The notes beneath the pieces were generated by a model. It was not told the DNA's origin and did not search any database. It was given only the letters and a program-made list of their open reading frames with translations. From contig MU270021.1 in assembly GCA_021432635.1 (NCBI GenBank), positions 1,248,594 to 1,312,593 on the forward strand: DNA of 64,000 nt. Reading direction: 5' to 3'. Both the position numbers and the translations under genes were made by a program. Shown here in pieces: positions 11,065-21,389 of this stretch. Source of the stretch: Thozetella sp. PMI_491. Its lineage: Eukaryota; Ascomycota; Sordariomycetes; Chaetosphaeriales; Chaetosphaeriaceae. How positions within the stretch are numbered: position 1 is the first letter of the stretch; the number at the start of each line of letters is the position of its first letter.

Positions 11065-12521
11065 ATGCAGCGGCCCAAGACACTCAAGTCGGGCGAATAT
11101 CACACCGAAGCGGAGTGGGAGGAGATACGAGATAGGTTCGTGACTTTGTACAAAATTCAAGGCAAGGCGCTCCCCGAGGTTCGCAAGACCCTGGCAGAGA
11201 AATATGGCTTCAACGCTACGTACGTCAATTCCTCCTAGCCTGCCTAGTTGCGGCCGGGGCCATTTACTCACGCCTTCTATGTTTCCAGGCTTCGGCAATA
11301 CAAGAGCCGTGTCGTCAAATGGAACGTGACCAAGAAGGTGAGAACGCGCGGGTGCAGCAGCCGAAGGCCCCCCCACCGTGAGCTGCCACCTGTTGACGCA
11401 TACAACAGAGCAGCTTGAAGCGGCCTGTCGGCGCTTCGGAATCCCTGACGCGAGCCGTCCAGGAGTGGCGCCCCGGGGCCGGCCGGAGTACCATTACCAT
11501 CCCGATACAGCACCCGCCGACGCCGCCTTTGACCCCCCCGCCTAGCCCGCCGGGTCACCTGGGCGTCATCCAAGCCGCGACCTTCGGTATTAGCCGCTTC
11601 TACTCGGGCGTACTCATGGGCGAGATCGACCGGTCGCAGGTTCGCACCCAGAAGGTCGAATGGAACATCCGCCAGTTCTTTGACACGGCGAACTCGGTGT
11701 CTACCATGGCCTCGGCTGCCCGGTGGCCGCAGGCGCAAGACCTCTACAGCCAGATGCTCGACCACGTAGGTCCTCTGCTGGAGGACAGGAACCCTATCGT
11801 CGTTGTGGCCCTCCTCCAGATCTGCGCGAGATTCTACCAGGAGGGCCAAGGACCGGTGCTACAGCGTTTCTTGAACTTCCTGATCGCCATGGCATCCGCG
11901 AGGGGTCTGGAGTCGCACCCTTTGCGCATCTTGGCCTCGGCCTGGGCGGAACCTGGCGAGCACTCGTTTGATCTCATCACCATGTGCTCGCAGCAGGCTA
12001 TCGACATCATGACGGAGCAGCTCGGGCCGGAGCACGCTCAGACCCTCAGCGGTTGGCGGGCATTGCACTCGGCGCAGTATGCACGCGGCGATTACGCTGG
12101 GGCCTTGGCGTCCATCTCTCACGCTGCCGAGATCGAAGAGAGGCTAAAGCTCGGCGACTTCCTGGCGCTGGATGCAAGGTTCCGAGCCATTCGTTGCACA
12201 CTCTCTATGCACGATCTCGAGGCGTCGACGAACAACATCAAGCAGCTAGAGTCAGCCTTTCGAGATTTCAGCTTAACTGACCAGGCCACCGAGCAGCTTG
12301 TGCGAAGGATGGGCCAGAACATCCAAACCGTCAAGCTGGAGCTCATGCGCCGCGAGATGGACCCCCGCGCCGAACTGCTCATCGCCAGGATGGTGGAGGG
12401 CCTCAAGTCTACAGGCGATACTCGCGATGCATGGGTGCTGATCTACGCGGAGAGGCTCCTGGCAGCTACGAAGAAATCGGTCAAGAAGGGCCAGCCAGAG
12501 CACTATGTATTTCCCTGCTGA
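11065..12521 (+). CDS. Clr5-domain protein A
   Basis: 438-residue protein with an N-terminal Clr5 domain (PF14420 type) split by the first intron: EAEWEEIRDRFVTLYKIQGK, EKYGFNAT, then LRQYKSRVVKWNVTKK. Exons are 11065..11219, 11289..11337 and 11409..12521; the second is only 49 nt. A proline-rich linker (PPTPPLTPPPSPPG) leads into a helical C-terminal region with TPR-like spacing (RWPQAQDLYSQMLDHVGPLL, YARGDYAGALASISHAAEIE). Clr5-domain proteins are widespread fungal putative regulators; the domain looks DNA-binding-like but its biochemistry is poorly known. The first intron splits a Thr codon as AC|G at the end of the GF-AT motif, exactly as in Clr5 protein B at 26.3 kb. No start upstream of 11065 adds a domain. 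Confidence 0.85.
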
Positions 12522-12941
12522 TGACGGTCTCGAGAAGGAAGACTTTCACACGCAAGTACCAGCAACGGCCAGCCCTGCCCTTGGACCTCACAGCTCTGAA
12601 GGTTATACGATTCAGTGCGGATGAAGCCATCAGCGCCGCGCCTCTTGGGAAAACAGAAGCCGCCCGGCGAGACTAAGTGCCGGTTGCGAGTTCAGCATGG
12701 CGGAAGAGTCATCGCTTCGCCGGAGTACTATACACCTATGGGGATAGTATTCCGCCGGTCACTAGCCTCGCAACGTTTTAATAACCTGCCTGCTTCGGAA
12801 CCGCGCTGTTTACATCTGCTCTACTCGGGTCGGCTCTAAACAATGCATCCATCCCCTTCATCCTATCGGCGATATGATCAGAAAAATCGGAACTGAAGGC
12901 TCTCAGCGGCCCGCTATTTGACACAGGTCCGCCCCGACAAA
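12522..12941. other. convergent 3' intergenic region
   Basis: 420 bp between the stops of the convergent Clr5 A and aldo/keto reductase genes. Nothing recognised. Confidence 0.5.
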
Positions 12942-13968
12942 TCACGGTAGCCGCTTTGAGATAACATCCGTAAAGTTATCCAGCGGACTCTCCGGCTCGA
13001 CCCTCGTCCAGAAGGCCTCTAGCCGCTGCACAATTTCCTCGCGTAGGGGACCTTCGTTGATGCCCTCAGCGGCCTCACGTATCTGGTCAACTGTCGCCCC
13101 TCCAATTATCATACCGTCGCCATACTCTCCCTTCAACGCGCTGTGGTACCGGGCCCAGCGGTATCTATCTCGTCAGGTCAGAGGTTGAAGCATCCAGGTA
13201 TCAGGGGAGGCGGGTTTCATACGCAAGTAGGCCCTTAGTGCAACCTGCAGCCTTGGCAATGTCCTCCCACTCCTCCAGGGCTTCTAGGAGCAGTGGCTTC
13301 GCGTACATGGCCAGGTAGATGGGCCCGAAAATGTTCTGGGCGTTAAATCGGCCGGCTCCGGCAGCGATTTCATCCCGGCTCTTGGACAAGAAACCACCAG
13401 CCATGACACTGTACGCCTGGAAGGAGATCCCGAGCTTCCGGAGGGTCGGGAAGAGCACAGTCTCCTGGCGGCGGGACAGGATGTTATAATTCCCTTGGTA
13501 GACCGTCGGTAGGACCAGACCGTGCTCTTTGCAGTACTGGTACGTTTTGTCCACCAAGTCGGGAGGGTAGTTAGAGACGCCAAAGCGGTCGAAAAGGCCC
13601 TGTTTGTGGAGCTTGTCGATGTTCGGCAGGTACTCAGAGAAGGGAGTCACCGTGTCCGGGTGGTGCAAAAAGAAGACGTCGACTTTGGACACGTCGAGTC
13701 GCTGGAGGCTCTGCACGGCACGCTCTTCCACCTCCTTGCCGATATGTTTCATGGAGGAGTCTTTCGTGTTGATAGTAAATCCCCTCTTTCCGGCGCCGAG
13801 GTTGCCCAAGAGAGCCTCTGCATCGCCGTAGTTCTGGGCGACGTCAATGTACCGGACCCCGCCAGCGGCGAGCGCATCGAGGGCTTTGGTGACGGTGTCT
13901 GGGTCACCCATGCCAAAGCCAAACGTTCCACCGCCCATGATGATCTCTACTTGCTGCGGAACCGACAT
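12942..13968 (-). CDS. aldo/keto reductase (AKR7-like)
   Basis: NADPH-dependent carbonyl reductase of 322 residues with a TIM-barrel fold. Exons are 13968..13223 and 13164..12942; the 58-nt intron restores GLLAYRWARYHSALKG, a conserved stretch of the family. The AKR tetrad is visible: Asp42 and Tyr47 (YIDVAQNYGD), Lys69 (INTKDS) and His102 (FFLHHPD). Size and sequence resemble aflatoxin-aldehyde-reductase-like (AKR7) and yeast YakC-like enzymes. The start at MSVPQQVEII was preferred; an in-frame ATG at 14013 would add 15 Lys/Glu-rich residues encoded by a pyrimidine tract more typical of 5' leader. It could reduce an aldehyde or ketone made by the neighbouring BVMO/SDR enzymes. Confidence 0.9.
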
Positions 13969-16113
13969 GATGATGTGGCGTGCGGGTTTTCTTTCTTTCT
14001 TTTCTTTTTCCAACTAAGAGATGGCGCGATTGGTATTTTGGAGTTGGCACGGTGGTCTACTTGAGTGACGAGACGCCGCAGTTTTATACCCTACGCGAAG
14101 CGCAGTCTAGGAAGTTACGGGGGATTACATATCGGAATGCATATGGGAATTGGCAGGCTGTATTCGGCCTGATATCGTAAGCCGGTAGGCTGATGGGTGC
14201 AATGAGGCCATCACAAGTCGAGGCCCCAAACAGTGGAACTAGCCTAGGGCGGGCTTCGGATGCGTCGCCTATCCGCTGTCGATATTGCTGTAACCTCCTC
14301 GAAATTTCTCGACGTTTCAATATTTCCATCAGGTCCGCGGCCCTACATACATGGTGATCTGGAGCTCGGGTTAGTGGATAGGAGTTCTTTACAACACCTC
14401 CTCTTATCCAAAAGAGCACGGTTGGTGTTACTCACTTGCCGACTAGCCCAGTTTGGCCAAGCAGCTATATTCATCATTGTTCCGGGGGGTGGCGGATATC
14501 ATGGTTCCTTCGGGTCTATAGTCCGTCTCGGCGGACCTCATTGGTGACAGCATACAAAGTAAGCAAGTCCGAGTCTCGCGGACCACACCTAGGACTACGG
14601 AACGGAGCAATATTATTAATCAATCAAAGGACAAGTCCAGTAACTATGTCATTTTCGCGCAGGAGGTATACGCGGCTGAAACTGCCTATTCCTCTGCTCG
14701 TATTGACATGGAGTAACGCTAGCCTAATTTGGTCTTTACTGGGATTTATGCATCGCCAAACCCAGCGGTTTTCACCTATCCACTAGTGCGAACACACCAT
14801 AACTGCTTACGTGTTAGATATTTCAGTCTCTTGCGGTAATTACGTGAAGCATGAAGGAATCAGCACGGTACATGTCGAACGTAGCAGTGCAGAGCGATTA
14901 TGGACACTCGATGCTCCCGAAACGAAACAAGACGGCATGTAGGCATCTGCAACTTGATTGAGGAATCCAGAATCATAAGCACACATCTAAAATTTGACTA
15001 GAAGCGGGTCTGAGGACGAATCAGAATTCTGGCCGCTTTCGCTTTCTTGAAGACGCAGCCGAAGTCGACCAGCATGTGCCTGAGCAGCCGCCGACGGTGG
15101 GGCACCGGCACTAAGGAGCGCAGAGCTTGCCCTTCTCGTACTGTACATGCGAGGCTATATACCGCCTGATATAGTCTAACCTCAGTAGATCTTGCTACTC
15201 TGTGGGAAATTTAACTACCGGTTTTCGTGCCGCGAGACTGTCTTGCGCTAAAGACGGGTCCTTTGGCGGGCTGAGAGATGGCACTACCAGAATACTACTC
15301 AAAGCCGGAGCGGACGCATACATGACCGACAAGATCCCACCCGGAGCATAATCCTTGACTCAATTCGTTCGCAGTCTGTTAGCTGTGTCAAGCTGTTTAT
15401 CTCTTATGGGGCAGATATCAGCTATAGAGTTACGTCTCAGACTTTACCCTGGAAGCAAGCCATAGAATATCAAGAGGCGAGGCGTGACGAGTCCATTGAT
15501 GACGATCTCGACGGCGACGCAGGCTAAGGGAGTAATTCTCCTCTGAAGGAGCAAAGGCCCAAGAGAGAAGATTGGAAAACGATTTCGATGGTGTTCTTAG
15601 ACAGCGGCGCCGAGATTTCAAGGAGCTCAAGGCACCAAAAGCAGACATTGTACGCCGCTGTGAAGGACTACTCTAGGGGAAATACCGGATGAGATTCCCC
15701 TGGAGAGACAGATAAATCTCGTTCAGAACGGGGCATAGATCGATATTGCATCGCATCGTAATCATGAATAGTAGGCCAATATCTTGGTCGGACGATATAC
15801 CTTAGCTGCTAGGCTGCTAGTAAATAACAAAAATAAATGGTAGCTAAGACCCCTATTAAGGGCGGCCTCGTAGCTGGGTTTTTAGTTACCATGTCATCGT
15901 AGGCGTACTGTACTAGTCCGATTTTTTGTCCGTTCAGTTTGAAATGTGATTTATTTATAAGTGACATCTTATTTTCAGGTCCACTGTTGTTGTGCCGTCC
16001 CCAAACCCCGCCCAGCTGAATTTAGCGTGATGACGCAGTCCCTCCTCGCATACCCAATTCGTGAATCCGAGCTTGGCGGCATCTGAGGCGTCTCGGGTGC
16101 ATTTATCTGGCAG
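13969..16113. other. intergenic region with an ankyrin relic
   Basis: 2.1 kb between the reductase and the ICL-fold gene. Apart from the ankyrin-repeat relic at 15271-15692 no gene was recognised; the remaining frames are short and broken. Confidence 0.5.
15271..15692 (+). pseudogene. ankyrin-repeat gene relic
   Basis: Three short translated stretches resemble ankyrin-repeat units but are separated by stops and frame changes. They are ILLKAGADAYMTDK (frame of 15271, stop at 15349), VKLFISYGADIS followed by a short open tail (about 15355 to the stop at 15525), and MVFLDSGAEIS (15588 to the stop at 15690). LL-x-x-GAD-like motifs three times within 420 bp are unlikely by chance, but each match is short. 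It could be the decayed tail of an ankyrin or NLR-like gene; no upstream domain remains. Confidence 0.4.
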
Positions 16114-17046
16114 ATGACCATGCGGGCAAGGCGAGTTCTTGGGAGGTCAGCAAGAACGCTGTTCCAAGAGGGGTCACGATTGTTCCCGTCTCGCTTCACC
16201 TCTCCTTCCGCAACCATCGCAGGCTGTCTCTTCAGCTCCACGCAGCGCAATATGGCCACTCTTCAATCATCTAACGAACAGGCGAAAGCCTTCAAGGGGC
16301 TGCACGTACCGGGAACTCCCCTCCTCCTCGCCAATGTGCACGATGCCGTCTCGGCAGGCATCGTCTCCTCGCTGCCGGGTTGCAAAGCCCTCGCCACCGC
16401 AAGCTACTCGATCGCGCTCGTCAACGGCACCGAGGACGCCAAATTGGACCTAGAGACGCACCTCGGCACGCTGCGCGGCATAGCCGCCGTGGCCAAGAAG
16501 AGTGGCAAGCCCCTGACCGTGGACCTGCAAGACGGCTACGGAGACAGGCTCGAGGAGGCCATCAAGGCCGTCATCGACCTTGGCGTGGTGGGCGTCAACC
16601 TCGAGGACTGCGACCGGGATACCGACGCCATCTTTGACGAATCGGTCGCAGTCGACAGAATCAAGCGCGCCTTGAAAGTGGCGGCCGAGGCTGGCCTCCC
16701 CGACTTTGTGATCAATGCGCGCGCCGACAGCTACTTAAAGGGCGGCACCCTCGACGAGTCGATCCGGCGCGGGAAGCTCTACCTGGAGGCCGGGGCCACC
16801 GCCGTGTACATCCTCTCTGTGGCTAAGCCGCTGACGCGCGACGACATCCAGAGGCTTTCGCAAGAGCTAGATGGCAGAGTCAACATTGCGCTACGGCTCC
16901 CTGCCCCCGGGGCGACCCCTGCGTTCACGACTGCAGATCTAGCGTCGCTCGGGATCTCCCGAATTAGTATCGGGCCGCAGCTCTTTATGGCCATGTCCGA
17001 GGCGCTCAAGGCTGCGTCGCAGTTTGTGTTTGGAGGCGGGCAGTAG
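16114..17046 (+). CDS. PEP mutase/isocitrate lyase superfamily protein with mitochondrial presequence
   Basis: Intronless, 310 residues. The catalytic region has the superfamily's metal- and substrate-binding pattern: DLQDGYGD (137-144), VNLEDCDRDTD and VINARADSYL. It belongs with the short PEP-mutase-like (PF13714) enzymes also common in bacteria, rather than true isocitrate lyases, because the catalytic KKCGH-type loop is not seen. Relatives break or rearrange C-C or C-P bonds of small carboxylic acids; the substrate is unknown. The first 46 residues are Arg/Ser/Phe-rich without acidic clusters (RARRVLGRSARTLFQ), as in mitochondrial import signals, and end at a second Met (MATLQSSNEQ, 16252) where the conserved region begins. 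It sits between the reductase and BVMO2 and may handle a short acid released by that pathway; this is inference. Confidence 0.88.
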   Translation: MTMRARRVLGRSARTLFQEGSRLFPSRFTSPSATIAGCLFSSTQRNMATLQSSNEQAKAFKGLHVPGTPLLLANVHDAVSAGIVSSLPGCKALATASYSIALVNGTEDAKLDLETHLGTLRGIAAVAKKSGKPLTVDLQDGYGDRLEEAIKAVIDLGVVGVNLEDCDRDTDAIFDESVAVDRIKRALKVAAEAGLPDFVINARADSYLKGGTLDESIRRGKLYLEAGATAVYILSVAKPLTRDDIQRLSQELDGRVNIALRLPAPGATPAFTTADLASLGISRISIGPQLFMAMSEALKAASQFVFGGGQ

Positions 17047-17222
17047 TGGACGGGACTCCAGAGCAAAGAGCCCGAGGTTCACGGGGAAAGGGAATGCATA
17101 GCGGCAGGGCCAAGGTACCACCGTACAAGAGACTATGGCAAATGGATAGTCAAAAATGAACTGTTTTGGGGAGAAAAGATGTAAAACAAAAGTTGCCTAG
17201 GTTGGAGGCTCGCCATCTCCGT

Positions 17223-19083
17223 TCATATTCTAGTAAAAGGATCGTCAAAATACCAAACAGGATCGCCATCCGCGCTAGACTCGCACTCGGTGAAGCCGTT
17301 TCCCATGAACTGGAACCGGTTCCCGGTCCTATAAGTGATGTCGTAATCCTCGTAGCGCGGCGTCTTCATCACCTCGAAGAAATGCAGCCGAGACCCGGGA
17401 TAAATGGCAGTGACAGGGCCGTGAGTTTTACCATTCTTGAACCATGATTGACATGCTATCTCGTCTTAGACCGTGCACGGGTTATAACTTGGGAGGAGGA
17501 AATCAGGCTTACGGGACGACCATGCCAGACGCTTCATCAGCTCGTGCGTATGGTTGTAGAGGTCTCGGATCGCCTCGGCCTTTGGCTCGAACGTCTTGAT
17601 ATCTTCCTTCTGGAACTTCTCGATGACCTGAAACATGTAGCGGGTGTACCACTCCAAGATCTGTAGGAAAGAACCGTGGCTGGTCGGACTGTTTGGGCCC
17701 GCGAGCACTTTACCGTGTGAGCTATTGTCAGTCGATATTCGCTATCCCGAGTGATTGGGGCCACTGACAGAAAAAGTTGGGAAAGTTCCTCGCCGTGATG
17801 CCGAGGTACGCCTTTGGGAAGTCGCCGAACTGCTCTTTTATGTCTGCTCCGTCTCTCCCTATCATTTTAAAGTGAGGCGTGAACGAAGTTTCAAACCCTG
17901 TGGCACAAATCACGGCGTCCACCTGGTGTTCCACACCTTCGGCATCAACTACCCCCTTCTCAGTGAAGCGTGCGACGCCCTGGTGCACCACCTCGACGTT
18001 ATCCTTGGACAGGCTCTCCAGGTATCCAGACCCAGGTGTCATGCGCCGACATCCTAGCGCAAAATCGGGTACTAGCTTAGCGGCTAGTTTCTCGTTGCCC
18101 AACTTCTGCTTCATGAGGTTGGCGATCAGCTCCCGTGAATTCTTCTGGTCGTTGGAATTCACATGCAACAGATTGAATCGCTTGTTGAGCTCTCCTTCAA
18201 CATCACGGCAATACTTGTCGTACTTGACAGGATCGGTCTTGAACTCCTCGATCTGCTCTTCACTGTACTGGAAGTTAGTCCCGCCAGGTCCTGCGTGTTT
18301 CGCGCCGAAGCCTGTGGTCACCCAAACCGGGGACCGGAGGAACGCGACAAGCTTCACAACATGGGGCTGGATATTCGGGATAATCTGCACGCCAGACGAG
18401 CCTCCGCCGATTACGGCCACCGTTTTCCCAGCGAGGTCATAGGAGCTATCCCACCGGGCCGAGTGCATTAGCTTTCCCTTGTAAGCCCCCATACCCTCAA
18501 TATCGGGGTACTTCCATTCGTTCAAGACTCCCGAGGCGGAAACCAGAATATCGCACCAGTCATCTCCTGCTCCCTCCGCCGTCAGAATCTTGAGATTCCA
18601 TCGTCCCGTACCCTCGTCCCATTGGGCTTCCTTGACGGTAGTGTTGAACTTGATGTACTTCTCAAGATCGTACCGGACAGCTGTGTCCTTCATATACTGC
18701 CAGATTTCTTCTGCGGATGAGTAGTACGCGGACCAGCTGGGGTTGCGTGCCCAGGAAAACTGATATGCGTGGCTCGGGATGTCGCAGGTGCACCCAGGGT
18801 AGCGGTTCTCCAGCCAGGTGCCGCCAACGTCTGAGTTCTTTTCGTAGATTTGCAGTGTGACGTTCTCGAGTGCCCGTTCGGCCTTGTATGCGATTTGCAG
18901 GCCGGCCGCGCCGGCTCCAACACAAACGATTCGAAGAGGCCTCTTCGTGAAGAGGATTTCCTCGGTAATACGATAGCCTTCGAAATCCTGGTTGTACCAT
19001 GAGTTTGGATGGACAGCGTCTGAGGCGGGGATAATTCCTGGATCTGGTGCGCCAGATATTTGCATCACTTTAGGGGTTGCCAT
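17223..19083 (-). CDS. Baeyer-Villiger monooxygenase 2
   Basis: 580-residue flavoprotein monooxygenase. Exons in transcription order are 19083..17769, 17707..17513 and 17455..17223; introns are 61 and 57 nt. It has FAD motif GAGAAG (56-61), VGGTWLENRYPGCTCDIPSH, a BVMO fingerprint variant YKGKLMHSARWD and NADPH motif GGGSSG. VICATGFETSF precedes the first splice, which restores NFFLLAGPNSPTSHGSF. The third exon supplies the usual C-terminus (CQSWFKNGKTHGPVTAIYPG and FMGNGFTE), so the gene looks intact. Its introns sit at different places from those of BVMO1 and the protein is clearly divergent, so the two are old paralogues rather than a recent duplication. It is convergent with the ICL-fold gene (176 bp between stops). 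The substrate cannot be assigned. Confidence 0.93.
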
Positions 19084-20221
19084 AACGGTTTAATGGTTTG
19101 GGTGTCAATTATGGGGAAGTGAAATAGGGGATGCAACAGAAATAGATGCTCGAACATAGGTAGATGGCAGGAGAGGGAAAAGCAGAATCTGCACAGCAGC
19201 TGATATTGCACAGCAGCAGATTAGCTATTGTAAACCCGCCTCCTCCCGATTTCAGGCGGCATCGTTCTCTTTCCACCCCTTCGCGGCGGCTGTCGCTAGG
19301 TCTATTTCCGCGCTCGATCAGCTGTCGCTTCCACTACGGGTACTCTATCCTGTGAGGCGAAGCAAGCAGCCAGTTGCGAGGAGCCTGCGGGACCCTCTAG
19401 CGACATGATTCCCCGGATCTAGAAATTATATACGTCCCCGGCTCTTCTAAGCGAACGCTAGCCAACCTTGATTGTGCGATTCGAATTTGCTCGAGGACGG
19501 CAACCCTTCCAAGTAAGGCTGTCGTCTAGGGCCGCAATACGGCGACGACATAGACTATCGCCTTGCTGACGTTGGATTAGCGCGCTGCGGGAGGCAAAGC
19601 CCGAGCCAATTCGGCAATGGAAACGACAAAAGGGTTTCTGTTAGGCTATATCGGCATGATTACTTTTTCGGTTTCGCTCTGCAAATGCAGGCTATTCCCG
19701 AATTTGGCTGCCAGAATCGAGATCAGATGTTCTCATAAATACATCTCCTGAGTAGGTAGGGTAGGCTGTTTGGAGATTCGCACAGAGTACGATGACGAAG
19801 GGCCGCGCGAGCGCCCGTACCTCGTACTCGCACGCTGCTTTCGCTCTATTTCTGCGTATAGGAGTGATTTGTAACGAAAGCAAGAGCATCTTACAAAGTA
19901 GTGCGTATATACAAGACGTGGGAATAGACACGTCATTTTTCATGATTTATAAACATCGGGCAAGACCCAGTCAACTCCCTGTTTCCACCTTACTCCCACC
20001 GATAACTCCGCTGGCATGCAGAGGGCATACATAGAACTTCGCACCCACGAAGCTCTTGGGGGTGGGCGCGCAGCCGCCTCCCTTCTCTCATCGGGTTTCG
20101 ACGGAACTGTTTCCGTTCTCGCTCCCCACAAGACTATCCCTCAAATGGCGTGGGGTAGCTACAGTTAGCGGGTGCAGCTCCGGCCGCCTCGATTGGCGGG
20201 CTCGCCTCGCACGGCTTGTCG
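19084..20221. other. intergenic region between BVMO2 and the cutinase
   Basis: 1.1 kb without a recognised gene; it should contain the BVMO2 promoter at its left end. Open frames on both strands are short and overlapping. Confidence 0.5.
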
Positions 20222-20277
20222 GCGCCGGAGCCCTTCTTAATGCGCCGGAGACTTTTAATGCGCCGGAGTCCTTTAAT
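20222..20277 (-). repeat. 3-copy tandem repeat in the cutinase 3' UTR
   Basis: Three units of 18, 18 and 20 bp (20260-20277, 20242-20259, 20222-20241) begin at the cutinase stop codon. Read on the transcribed strand, each starts ATTAA and ends CTCCGGCGC. The first two units contain ATTAAA, a common variant polyadenylation hexamer. Confidence 0.7.
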
Positions 20278-21389
20278 TACGCGCCCTTGGCCTTGGACAC
20301 AATAAACTTGACTGCGGCGTCACCGTTCGTCTGCACATAGCTAATGTGGACGTCGATGCCCGTCTGGTTCTGCGGGCCGCTATCGCAGAAGGTATCCTGG
20401 TCGTTGCAGAAGGATACCATCCTGGCGGCTAGGCCGTTGCAGGCCGCCACGTTCCGCCGCGGGAATATGCCATTCTTGGTCGAAGTTCCTTGGTCGAAGG
20501 ACGCGCCCACAGTGTGCGAGGGATCGCCCTATCCGTGCCTGGCTGTTAGCAATTTCCTAGGATGGATCTTTATATAGCTATTTCGGGCATGTCTCGGGAG
20601 CAGCAATCCAATGCTCTCTAATATTTGATGAAAGCGGTGAGAGAGAAGACGGGGAGACGAACCATTAGCACTACCGCCGCAACTGTTTGCTTCCATGTCA
20701 GGGACCAAGTACGCTGGAGAGCAGGGGGGGCGGGGCAGAGGAACTCACCCTTGCTAGCAATCTCGGCCGATACAGGTTGGGTTGCATTGAAGTTGGCTTC
20801 GCTAGTCCCGCAGAGTGTATCTGCCGTGACCTGAGCGCCCTAGGGGGTAGACGAAAATTGCATGAGTTAGCGTGGGACACTGCAGAGTAGTGCAGGCGGA
20901 GCTGCTGTTTGGCGCTGGCGGTATTGCCGTTTTGGTGCAGGCGGAGTTGCCAGTTCGCCTTTGGTGCAACGCCCGCTCCACGCCCGTTCCACGACCATTC
21001 CACGACCATTCCGAGACCATTCCAAGCCACCTCACACCTCAATTACATACCTGGCTGTAGCCCATGAGGACCATCTTGGAGTTGGGGCACGCCACCGCAT
21101 AGTCATTTACCAACTTTGTCATGGCGGATACCCCCTGAGACTCGGACGTCAAGTAGTTGTCGAGGGTGGCTGGGTAGTCGACGGCCACTATGTCAGACCC
21201 GGGGATCTGCTGCTGGACCTGGGTCGCCACCGCACCAATGATGCCCGTCCCTGGCTTTTCTGTGGAAGCCCGCGCGACAATCATGTGGACCCCCGTGGTA
21301 GTGCAGTTTTGCTGTGCTGAAGCGAGAGCGCCCAGGAAACTGACTGCGAGCAGCGCCGAGGATTTGTAAGTCGCCATGATGGATGGCAT
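20277..21389 (-). CDS. secreted cutinase / acetylxylan esterase (CE5)
   Basis: 233-residue extracellular serine esterase acting on cutin or acetylated xylan. Exons in transcription order are 21389..21051, 20839..20749, 20682..20663 and 20528..20277; introns are 211, 66 and 134 nt. A signal peptide (SALLAVSFLGALASA) opens the protein. The catalytic Ser112 lies in GYSQGA, whose GYSQ ends exon 1. Asp and His come from FCDSGPQNQTGIDVH in exon 4. Exon 3 is only 20 nt and encodes the strand VAAVVLM that leads into GDPSHT; leaving it out would break the frame. Length and composition fit the acetylxylan-esterase-like branch of CE5. An internal ATG at 21377 (MATYKSS) is an equally good start. It suggests growth on plant surfaces or litter. 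Confidence 0.9.

Noticed and set aside
1-20000. Classical secondary-metabolite cluster
   Set aside because: No polyketide synthase, NRPS, terpene cyclase or prenyltransferase was found; the enzyme set fits catabolism or detoxification at least as well.
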